A DNA stretch of 64,000 nt from Knoxdaviesia capensis. Taxonomy: Eukaryota; Ascomycota; Sordariomycetes; Microascales; Gondwanamycetaceae. Positions 12,050 through 23,066 of this stretch are shown here, in pieces. Numbering within the stretch: the first letter of the stretch is position 1; each line of letters opens with the position of its first letter. The stretch is taken from NCBI GenBank assembly GCA_001510575.1, contig LNGK01000009.1, positions 248,001 to 312,000 of the forward strand, written 5' to 3'. A model generated the notes under the pieces. That model had not been told where the DNA came from. It ran no database searches and worked only from the letters and a program-made list of their open reading frames with translations. Both the position numbers and the translations under genes were made by a program.

Positions 12050-12846
12050 TTTGGCGGTGGGAGGACAGTCGAAATGCTGCCAATTGGGATACTGAGAAAA
12101 GGACGATTCAAATGAAGATAAGAACTCGACTCCGGCTTCGGCGACGGAGTATTCGGGGCCGATTGAAAAGGTATCGTCGTTCGTCGTCGTTCGTTGCGTT
12201 TGTCGATTTTGATATGCCGAAAAGAAATCGGCGGCGTCTCGTTGGTTGGCTGCATCCGAATTTCCGCCTGGAAATTCCGGGCCCAAGATGCTGACTTAGC
12301 GCAATTAGTCAGCGCCCCCAAAATGGCAGAACGCGAAATCTTGGCCCGGCATTTTTGGCAGATGCGTGAAAGGATTCATAATTCCGCCTCTGTTGATCAA
12401 CGACACGCCTGGCTACGCAAAATCAACTCGAATTCATTGTCTGCCTTTGTTTATACGTGGATAACCATACCACGGTCCAGGAAATCGAACTATTTGACCC
12501 ATTGCCGCAATATACGACGTCTATTCACGCGCGGCGCGTTCAGTCTTCCCCACCGGCCTCCTTCGGATCTGGATCGGCGACATTGCAGAAAAGTCTCTAT
12601 TGAAATTGTAACGAAACCTATTCTACTCTGGAAATACCCATCTCTCACCTTTTGCATATCTTGTGCCGGGTCTCCGGTGCAAGGATTATGTGTTGTCATC
12701 GTGCCACGGTCCCATCACCACCTCAACTCACCCAATCGAAGCCCCACGCTTGCTGCTGAACCTCGACCGATCTCGCTGCCGGCGCAGTTCGTCGCGGGAG
12801 CGTTGGAACCAATCCAGCGTTCACACCGCGATATCCCGCTAGCCAA
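12050..12846. promoter_or_regulatory. Intergenic region between divergent complex I subunit and SAS3
   Basis: About 800 bp between two start codons on opposite strands, presumably holding both promoters. I see no coding frame with recognisable content and no decisive regulatory motif. Confidence 0.5.
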
Positions 12847-15800
12847 ATGTTTACCGACGAGGAACTGCAGAAGAGCGTTGCGCTCTCCGACGACAATGAC
12901 GCAAACTACACCACCATGAATGGCGTTGCGGGCGCAAACGCGGATCCTGACGCACAGCATCTAGCGGCCACCACGACCACCCCAGACGCGGACGGCGAAT
13001 CGGAGCCCGATGCAGACGGGGATGCAGACATTGATATGGATGATGCCGTGACCGCACCGGAACACCCGGGCGGAGATGCGGACGATGCAGACGCGGACGG
13101 CGAGGCCGACGACGACGTGGCCATGGCAGAAGCGCCAGATCTTCATGATGACGTATTCGACGATGTAGAAGACGATGAAGGGGAAGAAGGCGGGGAGCTG
13201 CAGCAGAACGACGACGAGGACGAGGCAGATGACGACGGTGAAGGGGAGGACGATGAACCTAGTATCACCGGAGAATCAGAGGACGCCGAAGGCGAGTACG
13301 ATGATGCCGGATCGTTTGACCACGACAACACCGAAGCGGTTGGTGCGGTACGGATTCGGCCGTCAGAGCTACGCGAACCTGACAGTGACGATGGGTCAGA
13401 AGACGACGAAGATGACGACGACAACGACGAAGCAGAATCCCAAAGCTCAGTTGGAGACGAGGATGATGAATCGGCCGACGACGGGGAGTGGGAAGAGGAA
13501 GACGAAGCCCAGAATAATGGAGATGAAGATGAGGAGGATTCGAGTGAGGAGATTTCGAATTTGTGTGTGTTCTGCAAGAAAGAGAAAGAGAAAGATCCGG
13601 GCGAGGAATTCCAAACATACTTGACATGTCGAGTTTGTGGCGCGAACTGTAAGTTGATACTCTCATGATTCTGCCAATATTTCAGTCGATGTCGTTGTTG
13701 GCTCGGTCTGGCTCAGGACTAACTGGTTTGCAGCCCATCAACAATGTGCAAAGGAAGCGGGAACGTCAAGTCAAGATGAAGGTGAGCTATATAAATCTGC
13801 ACTTCGGGCATTGTTTGGACTTGGAGATGTTGGAAACCAAACAAACACAGATATTGTGCCCACAAGGCGGACACAATCAAAAATATTCTCTAGATGGCAC
13901 AATCAGTGATTGTTCTTTTTGCCTTGAACAACTCCTTTTCTCCTCTCCTGTTCCCTCCCCCTTTATCTTCTCACCAATAACTAACAACCTTCATCCTATT
14001 TAGACCCATTGTCTTGGAAGTGCGCTGATTGTGACGAAGACAGCGACATCGAAGGACAACGAGATAGAAGCCATCAAGACACCGAGTTCCTTGACCATTC
14101 CTCACACACTGGGACCGGGTCACAACTTTCTGAACGAGGCCTCAGGCTAAATGACGGAACGCCATCGGTTGCCAACACCAACGACGAGGACGGCGTGACT
14201 AATCTCTCTCGACCGAGGCGCCGCCGCACCGCCACGGCCATGGATACCGATGGTACGTCGCGGGGCGGAACGCCTATGAACCTGCGGAAACGACAGAAAC
14301 GGACTGTTGACGGCTCCCAAGATGACGATACTGCGCCCACCAGCTCTTCTGGACGGAAGCTTCGGCTGAAGGTCACGCGTAACAAAATGGTGTCGGTGGC
14401 GCATAGTGATGAGAACTCTCTGATTGTTACGATGCGGACTCCGAGCAAGCTTCTGCGTGATGTGATTTCCAGACCCCCGCAGCCCCAGGCGACCACCCAG
14501 GGGCTCTCGCGGCCTAAGCGTGGAACTGGTGGTCGCGTCGGACGGCCCCCGGGACGGCGGACTGGTGTTCCAGGATCCGGAATTGGATCGGGAGCGATTG
14601 TCCCGTCGGCCGTGGAGTCGCTTCCTACACCTTTCTCATCCACCGGCTTCTCACAGCCGTTCTACTCATTCTTTGACCGCGAGACCGATGAGGTCAAGGG
14701 CAAGCCGTACGGGGGAATTCTTACCGAAGCCGAGGCGGACACGACCAAGACTATGCCGTCGACAGAGGATCGACGCCGGTTTGACGATGCCAAGCGCAAG
14801 GCCGAAGAGGAATGGCGTGCTCGCGTGCTCGCAGTGCAGGCAGAACTCCAACTGCCTGTCAAGAAGACAAAGAAGCCTGCGGGCATGGCGTCGCAGATTG
14901 AATGCATCGAGTTCGGTGGGTGGGAAATTGATACGTGGTATGCTGCGCCGTACCCGGAGGAGTACAGCCGCAACCGTGTGCTGTACATCTGCGAGTTCTG
15001 TTTGAAGTACATGAACTCGGACTATGTGGCGTGGCGCCACAAGCTGAAGTGCCCGGCGAAGCACCCTCCGGGCGACGAGATCTACCGCCACGAGTCGGTG
15101 TCTGTGTTCGAGGTGGACGGTCGCAAAAACCCAGTGTACTGCCAGAATCTGTGCCTGCTTGCGAAGCTGTTCCTAGGTTCCAAGACACTGTACTACGACG
15201 TGGAACCGTTCCTGTTCTACGTCCTGTGCGAGTACGACGAGTACGGCTACCATTTCGTGGGGTACTTCTCCAAGGAGAAGCGCGCCAGCAGCCAGAACAA
15301 CGTCAGCTGTATTCTCACGCTGCCGATCCACCAGCGCAAGGGCTACGGAAACCTGCTCATTGACTTTTCGTATCTGCTGACGCGGGTTGAGCAGAAGACC
15401 GGATCTCCCGAGAAGCCCTTGTCGGACATGGGATTGGTGTCCTACCGGAACTACTGGCGGCTCATTCTTAGCCGGTACATTCTCGAGCGGATGAGCCGCC
15501 CCGTGGCCAACGGAGCCAACGGCCACGACAAGAAGGAAGCGCCCAAGTCCAAGGCGGATGCGTCAGGGTCGGCTCCTGGGCTTCCAAAGGCAGAGCCTAC
15601 CACGACATCGACCGCCGCTGATGTGTCGACCACGGCGCAAAGTGAGGATTCGGAGGAGGCGGGATCCCGAACGGTGCGTGGACTCAGCATCCGGCGCATC
15701 TCGGATGACACCGGCCTCACAGCTGACGACGTGATTTCGGGACTGGAGGGCCTTCGGGCGCTGGTGCGGGACCCGGAAACTGGGCTGTATGGAATTCGGG

Positions 15801-16708
15801 TGGACCTTGAATACTGCCGCGAGTATGTGGCCAAGTGGGAAGCCAAGATGTACGTTCAGCTGGAGCCGCATGCGCTCAGCTGGACTCCCTATGTCATGGG
15901 CCGTGGCAACACGACCAACTTTGAGCTGGGCGCGGCACTCGACTCGGTGGGCCCGTCTGGAGACGAGGATGACCCGTCATCGCACACCATGCGCAGCCGC
16001 AATGGGCCCCGGGTGTCGGTGATGGAGGACCCGGATGTGCCGCGCGACCCTATGGACATTGACATGGGCGGCCCGGCCGACATCACCAGCGCCGAGCACC
16101 TTGCGGCTGTTGCTAGCGCGATCGAAGCGGCCAGCACCTTTGGCGGAAGCATGTTCTCCAAGACCCACACTGCCGAGGACGATGGTGCGTCGGACGACGA
16201 GAACGCGCCGTGGGCCAAGCCCTACGCCCGTGTGCCTCCGAGCCGGTTTGCGGTGTTCCCGCCCCCGGCCGGTCGCCGGTTTGATCGCCAGCGCAGCAAC
16301 ACCGCCAGCCGGGCGTGGCGGCGGTCGGGGGCAGCGACGTCCAGCCGGACCCCCGCTGCACCTGCAGGAGGCAGTGCGAGCGGCCTTGCGGCGTCTGAGA
16401 CCGAGCCCAGAACCGGTGGACGATCGCAGCGGCGGCCGGGCGGCACGGGCCGGGGTCCGGGCCGGTGGCCGAAGGGCACCAAGAAGAGCGACTACGGTAA
16501 CGCAGACAGTGGACCGGGCGTGCCGGTGTCATGGATAAAGCGCGACGGTGGATCTGGAACGCCGGTGACCGAGACACCGGTGCCGGTTCCGGTGCCGCGG
16601 GCGCTTTTGGCGGCGAAGGAGGCGGCGGCTGCTAAGCTGGCAACGGAGAGTGCTCTGGCGGGAGAAGTTAAGACGAAGGACACGGAGGACGTGGATGATG
16701 ACGAGTGA
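12847..16708 (+). CDS. SAS3: MYST-family histone acetyltransferase, SAS3/KAT6-like
   Basis: Nuclear lysine acetyltransferase; Sas3-type enzymes act on histone H3 in the NuA3 complex. Exons 12847-13648, 13734-13781 and 14004-16708 give 1184 aa. Residues 1-235 are extremely acidic (long Asp/Glu runs). A PHD finger spans about 240-293 (CVFC...CRVC...HQQC...CADC) and is split across all three exons, which supports both introns. A basic Ser/Arg/Pro-rich linker follows. The MYST domain is at about 580-780: C2HC zinc finger (CEFC near 611), catalytic Cys in NNVSCILTLP near 719, acetyl-CoA loop QRKGYGNLLIDFSYLL, and catalytic Glu in PEKPLSDMG near 753. The last 400 residues are low-complexity, Gly/Arg/Pro-rich, with an acidic end. 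The PHD-plus-MYST order fits Sas3/KAT6 rather than Esa1 (chromodomain). Confidence 0.92.
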
Positions 16709-17374
16709 GACTGGGTTAGAGGAGGATAGAAGAGTTGAGTTAACATCGGTGTGCTTTTTTTTTCTTCTCTTCTTTTGTTTCTGTGTTTCCTGTACTATTA
16801 CGGAACTTGGTTGATACCGGGGAGCTTTGGGAGTCTTCTTCTTTTCATGTGGTTCCTTTCGTACGGCGAAATCGGGATAGGCAGCGGGTGGACTTTTGCC
16901 TTTTTTCTAAAGGACGGTTCTCGAAAGGGTAGCACGGAGTCTGTTTATTTTACGGGAGTTCTCTTCAGAAATTTTCTTTGTCGTTTGTGAATTAAGATTT
17001 ATCGTGAAGGAAGTCTTTTTTGCAGGTGATATTGAGTTACCGGGGACTTGCATCTATCCCGGTGATGAATATCAGACGAAATATGCAGCAATCGGGACTT
17101 AGGGCTTGCGGTGCAAACTTCAAAGTACGCGGAAGGTGCTCCCCTCAAGGTTGTTGCCTCTTTACGCAAATAAAACGGCGGCAGGTGCGGTTTCCGGCTG
17201 GGCCTGCCGTTTGCCCACAAACATCAGACCAGCTGTCGGCAACTGCCCGGATTAACACAAATGCAAATCCAAGCAGCGCAGTGCATAAGAAGAGAGCGAG
17301 CGCCGTATCAAGTTCTGTGTCAGATCCAGCCCAGGCGGTGGCAGTGCTTGTGGCAAACAACGGCGATCGAGAGC

Positions 17375-17427
17375 ACAGTACTGTCTCTCTCTTATAGGAG
17401 GATACCGTAATGTACTGTACTGTACTT
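17375..17427. repeat. (GTACT)n pentamer repeat
   Basis: A single AGTACTGT near 17376, then about three copies of TGTAC at 17411-17426. This is the same motif as at 340 and 1888. Confidence 0.7.
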
Positions 17428-17698
17428 GGACTCTGGTGGTCCAGTGTGCAGCGTTTGTGCCTGCACTAGCCTTTTTTCTGGCCTGGCACTGCCAATGCTT
17501 CTAGAAGGACTGACGCGTCGTATTGCGTCTAGGACGGATGTCTAGGCGCAGGGGAACAGACAAACTGTACACATGCCGTACATATTTGTCACGTCACAGT
17601 TCCTGGTTCGCAAAGAGAGTCAAAAGGTGCGAAGACGAGGGAACCGGACACAGCTCGTAAACATCCAGTTTCGAGACCATGGCCCCTGCCAATGATTA

Positions 17699-17715
17699 TA
17701 CTGTACAGTACAGTT
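17699..17715. repeat. GTACT/AGTAC palindromic repeat
   Basis: The sequence TACTGTACAGTACAGT combines both orientations of the pentamer and contains the 10-bp palindrome ACTGTACAGT. Confidence 0.7.
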
Positions 17716-19336
17716 GAGGCGGACGGGGATAAGGATGAAAAGCAAACACAGCGACCAAGCAGGCCTTGCTGGTGTTTTCACCGCCGGCTAGCACGGAGAA
17801 TCGACAGAAAAGAACCGCAAGTTGTTGATCACAGCGACAAAGTGACGTCAGTCCAACCCTAAGCAACAACGGTTGTCGGTCTGCATAGCTTTGGACTGCA
17901 CTGCGCGGTCTTTCCCTCTTGTATTCTACTCCGTTTAGATGAAGGCTCGTTTAATCGGGGGATGTAGCTAACGCGGAAAAAGAAAAAGAAAGAAAATTCC
18001 CCGATGCGACGTAATCTGCGAAAAGTCGTCATTTTCTGTGCTCTATAATATTTTGCTCCTTCCGAGACTTTCGGGTGCTCTCTCCTCCATTGCTCCTTCC
18101 GTTTGTTTCTCGTTCTTGACGCACAACATATTAACACACAAAAAGGAAATTCCGTCGTCAATTTCTCCCTCATAAAACCTCTTCTTCTTTTCATATTCTT
18201 CCCTCTATATCACCAGCAACTTTCGTTTCTTGTTCTCTCTTCCTCCTCGATCGTTTCTCGGCTCCCAACGGCATCGTCGAATTTCGAAGTGTTTCCGACA
18301 GTCATCCTCATATACATAACATTCATCGGCTAGTCTCCGCTGTGGTTGTTTCCCCCTCCATTCGGCTTGCTTGGCCAATTTGCGTCTTTCGCTTCATTGG
18401 CCTCGTTTCTACGTGTGTGTTTACGCGGCCTTGTGCGTTTTTTTCACTGTCTCCCCGCCTTTGCGAGAGGGGAACGGCAACGTCAGGCAAAGTCACTAGA
18501 ACGTGATTCTGGATTCCGCCGCCGTGCGTCTCGTGCCTGGCGCCTCGTCAGGGCCTTTTCCTCGGTCTCGCGGGTTAATGTACGTGCTCGATTTTGAGGA
18601 AACTGGTTGAGCTATCCCGGCTCCCTGTGCTTCTATCCTTCTTAAAAGGTAAGGCCTGTTTGCTCAGAAGCTTGAGCTCCCGCCTGTGATATCTGCGCCC
18701 TCGAAAGTCGTCTTCGTCGCTTCTCGGTCTCCTCGGTCGCCGGTTTAGTGTTTGGCTACAGCTGTAGGTGTATGGAATCCACCTGGGCTCCATAAATCGA
18801 CGATATCATCAATACCACCCTGCCAGGACTTTAAGAGACGCACAGCGTTGTCACTACGGGGCAGAAGAAACGCCCAGAAGCTGGCACATCGCCCTGAGAC
18901 TGTGCGCTCTGGTGGTCGCCACAAGGACAGCACACCGACCAAATCATGCGAGCACTTAGAATATTCGTTCCCAGCGGCTCCGGTCCCTCATCAACCCTAT
19001 ACTTAGCGGCCGTTATCGCTGTAACGTCCAAGCTAATGAATAACTGGCAATTGTTAACCTTTGTGGCTCATCTCATCCTAACACATTCGCTTTCTTTCCT
19101 TGTATAGTAATATCCCAACTTCGTTCTCTCTCCCGACCTCTTTTTTTTTCTTTTTTTTTTCTCTCTCTCTGCCTCTAAACGACTACCGCTGCTCCTTCTC
19201 GGCTCGATACACTGCGGCTCGGAAATTCCCCTGGTAACATCTATCGGGCTTTTAACCATATAGTCTGCTTCAAGTTTCGCTTCATTTCAGTTCCGATCCT
19301 CAATAAAACTGCGTCTGTTCCCACAAACGAACTCTT

Positions 19337-19352
19337 CCCCCCCCCCCCCCCC
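19337..19352 (+). repeat. Poly-C tract (16 nt) in epsin leader
   Basis: An uninterrupted run of 16 C about 325 bp before the epsin start codon, on the sense strand. The length may be affected by sequencing error. Confidence 0.85.
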
Positions 19353-19676
19353 GGCTGTGCAGTGAGTGTCTACCAAATTTGGCAGTCGGAACCCCTCCTC
19401 TATTTATCAGTTTTTCGCCGTCCTTGTCGCGCGCCCCGAGGCATCCCAACCTCTTTCCACATATTTTCCCTCTTCTGGAGTTCTCCATTCTCTTGGCTTT
19501 TTCTGCCACTTCTCCTCTTTCATATCATCCCACACGGCGCTTTGGTGATTTTTACCTCGCTTTATTGATTTTTTGCGCCCATCGCAACTTTTGGGTCTCT
19601 TATTCTTCTTTTCTCCTCATACTTCTCCTCAGTCATCCCATATCGTCGAGGTTTCGACGACCTCTAGTTGCCCATC

Positions 19677-21691
19677 ATGTCGAAGGTTATGCGGAGTGTC
19701 AAGAATGTCACCAAGGGCTATTCTAGTGCGCAGATCAAAGTCCGTGAGGGTAAGTTTGTTTGCTTCAACTCCCCGATGATGCGCTGATTCCGATCTTCGG
19801 CTTGAGCCTCGGATCGCTTGTCATGATCTCCTACTGACTCTCCTATCTGTTTGTTTGTTTGCGCCGAATAGCTACCAGCAACGATCCATGGGGCCCCACC
19901 GGAACCCAGATGAGCGACATTGCTCAAATGACCTTCAACCAGTTAGTTTGCGACCCTCTCACCCGCTTCCCGGTCAGGGCGAAGTCCCATCACAAGCGAA
20001 GTCGATAGCAACATTCAAAATCATGGAACACGTCTAACCATAGTTATCTCTCTCGCCTAGGGGTGCCGATTTCGTCGATATCATGGAGATGCTCGATAAG
20101 CGGCTGAACGATAAGGGCAAGAACTGGCGCCACGTCCTGAAGGCCTTGAAAGTGCTGGATTACTGCTTGCACGAGGGTGCGATGCAGGTTGTGCAGTGGG
20201 CTCAAGACAACATCTACATCATCAAGACTCTTCGCGAATTCCAGTACATCGAAGACGACGGCCGCGACGTTGGCCAAAACGGTACGTCTTGCAGTTTCTT
20301 TTCTGGACCATGATCCGCTATCTCCTGTTTGTTTTGCTGCTGACCTAGATTTTCCCCCACAACTAGTCCGAGTCGCGGCTAAGGAGCTTACCTCGCTCAT
20401 CCTGGACGACGAACGCCTGCAAGCCGAACGTAAGGGACGCCGCTCGTGGAAATCGCGCGTCACGGGTCTCGACGAATATGGCCCGCAGGGTCCCGACGGA
20501 TTCGCTGCTGGCCCCTCTGAACAGCCCCGCCGCCCGCCCCCGAAGAACCGTGGAGTAACCGAAGACGACACGGAGTATCGCCTGGCCCTCGAGGCCAGCA
20601 GGGTCCAGGAAGAGGAGGATCGCCGGAAACGCGAGAGCCGTGGCGGCGGCGGTGGTGGTGGCGAAGATGACGACCTGGCCATGGCCATCAAGCTCAGCCA
20701 GGAGGAAGAGGAGCGCCGCAGGAAGCGCCAGGCTGACGATACCAAGGCTGCCTTCTCACCTTTCGACGAGGACCTTATCCAGGTCAACGCGCCACCCACC
20801 CAGGGTTTCAACCAGGGCTACCAGCAAGGCAACCAGGTGGACTTTTTCGCGAACCCGGTCGACCAGAGCCAACTCCAACCCCAGCCGACCGGCTACATGG
20901 CCGCTGGCTATACTGGATACCAGCAACCCCAGGCCACCGGATACGGTGTCATGGGCTATGGCACTGGATACGGAATGCAGAGCCCCAACATGCTCGACCC
21001 CTACGGCCAACAGCAGCAACAGCAGCAACATCAGCAGCAACTCCAGTTTCAGCCCACTGGATACAACAACCCTTATGCTATGCAACAACAGCAGCCTCAG
21101 CATCTCCAGGCCGATACGATGAGCCCTCTGGGTGTGACCCCGACCGGAAGCAACAACCCCTTCGCCATGGGCTCCACCTCTCCTCAGCAGATGAAGCCCA
21201 CCCCGACCGGCTCCAACAACCCGTTCGCCACTTCGACGTCGCCGTCTGCTGGCTTTGGCCGTGGACCTACATCGCGGCCTATGGGCTCGCCGCTAGGTTC
21301 GCTGCCTGAGCAGAAGACTCTTGCGTCGTTTTCGCTGCCTGTCCAACAGCAGCAACCACAGCAGAACTTCCAAGCACCCCAGCGTGAGATGAACGAGCAC
21401 GAGGCCAAGCTTAATGCGCTTTTGTCCAGCGGCGACGGCATGGATACGTTTGGAAACACCGGAAATCTGCGTATTCCGGCCCAGCACACCGCTCCGGGCA
21501 CATTTGTCAACAGTGCCGGTGCTGGTGTTGGCCGTATGGTCCCCGAGGCTACCGGAAACAACCCGTTCCTGCGCACGCAGTTCACCGGCATGCCGACTGT
21601 GTCGTACACTGGCCAGCCCGGCCAGGCCGGCACCAACAACCCGTTCGGCATGCGGCCACAGCAGCAGGGCCAGGACTTGATTCAGTTCTAG
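19677..21691 (+). CDS. ENT1: Epsin (ENTH-domain endocytic adaptor)
   Basis: Clathrin adaptor that binds phosphoinositides at the plasma membrane and recruits ubiquitinated cargo during endocytosis. Exons 19677-19749, 19872-19941, 20061-20281 and 20367-21691 give 562 aa. The ENTH domain (about 1-150) starts MSKVMRSVKNVTKGYSSAQ and includes NDPWGPTG, NWRHVLKALKVLDY and EFQYIEDDGRDVGQNVR across three introns. Two ubiquitin-interacting motifs follow near 189 (TEYRLALEASR) and 222 (DLAMAIKLSQEEE). The C-terminal half is Gln/Pro-rich with four Asn-Pro-Phe motifs near 385, 406, 519 and 546, which bind EH-domain proteins, and it ends in DLIQF, a clathrin-box-like peptide. ENTH, UIM, NPF and a terminal clathrin motif in that order is diagnostic of Ent1/Ent2-type epsin. 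Confidence 0.96.
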
Positions 21692-23066
21692 GAAGACTGA
21701 TTTCTTCCCTCTAGCCCGCTTCTTTTGTCCTTGCGCGAACTTTATACCCCCCCGACGGCAAATGCACGACGGCGCATCCTCTCTCACTTGACGCACCAAA
21801 ATTGCTGCTTCTCCATGTAACCAACCTCGATTCGCTTCTTCGTGTCCTTTGCTGGCACCCTGTCCATACTTTCTACTCCATTCTTCTTTGCCTCCCCCGA
21901 AAATGAATCCACACGCTGCTCTTCTTGTAAAAAGGTCCCCCCTTGTACCCTCAGCTTCTCTGTCTGGACCTTTTTCTTCCATTTGTTTTTCAACCATCAG
22001 TTCCCTAGCTCATCTCCTCTGCGTACTGCCCCGTCCCACTCATCCGTCTGTTTGATTCGTTTTGTTTTGTTTCGTGTGTGTTGGGTGTTCCTGTTTTTGT
22101 TTTGTTATCGTGGCATGGGTCAGGACGTTTTTCTTCGTACACTTCTATCTGCTTTCGTTGACTGTTCGTCCTCTTGGTTATATCTTTTTCGTCTTCCTTG
22201 GGGGGGTTTTCTTGTTCTCGTTTTATCTTACTGTTCGTCAAAGGCTGTGTTCTCACTCTCGTTTGTTCGCCGGTTTTTTTTTCAAACATATCCGCGCCTC
22301 TTCCTTATAAGTAAGACCCATGCATTCGTTTTCTCGTTTGTCTGTCGACATCTGGTTCTTTGGAATGTCGTAGTGTTGCTAGCTGAGCATTGTGATGAGC
22401 AGTATTCCGAGCCAGTTTCCACAGCAATCAGCCCTCCAAGTTCGACGATATGGACACTCTAGGACGGCTTGGATGCTATTTCACAGCCCGAACGGACGGA
22501 CACTCAAAAGCTATACATGTGTCACATATCACAGAGACCGGTAGTGGTTAAGGAAGAATCTAGATGATTGAACATAGAAAAAAGGCGCAAAATGGTACAT
22601 GCAGTCAGTCCACCCAGAGAAAAAAGGTCTACTGGCGGTTGAACAAATAGAAAAGAAATCAAGGAGGAGATATAAACCACCTGTCTCAACAAGAACACCT
22701 TGAAGCCACTCCGAAAGGAAACGAGAAAAGGAATCAAGGGAAAAGAAATGTACATTAAGAAAGAAAAAAAAAGAAAAAAGAAAAGAAACTCCTGGATGCC
22801 ACTCTCTCTTAGGTATGAATATCTAATGACGAGCACGCACAGAACAAGAAAAGACATGGAGGAACGAGAAGGAAATGCGCCCGTCTGAGAAAAGGAAAAG
22901 CAAAAACGCCATGGTAGGATGAAAACGAAACGGAAAGAAAAGACTCCGGAGGAAAGGCACCGCGCGGTCTAAGTGCACGTAAGTGACCAAGAGGGGGGTA
23001 CGGGAATTAAGGGGAAAATCGGGGAAAACAAGGTCAGAATGGAAACACCCACGGCTGCTGGACATC
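21692..23066. other. Intergenic region between convergent genes
   Basis: Both neighbours end here. Sense-strand pyrimidine richness after 21,692 (to about 22,330) and plus-strand purine richness from about 22,560 to 23,060 fit the 3' untranslated regions of epsin (+) and of the minus-strand gene. No coding frame is recognisable. Confidence 0.5.

Larger units (their letters stand above)
16709..19676. other. Long intergenic and leader region upstream of epsin
   Basis: About 3 kb without a recognisable gene. The first part holds GTACT pentamer repeats (17375-17427, 17699-17714). From about 18,040 to 19,676 the plus strand is strongly pyrimidine-rich, with T/C tracts at 19140-19166 and a run of 16 C at 19337-19352. 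Strand-biased CT-rich DNA of this kind is typical of fungal promoters and long 5' leaders, so most of it probably belongs to the epsin transcription unit. Confidence 0.5.
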
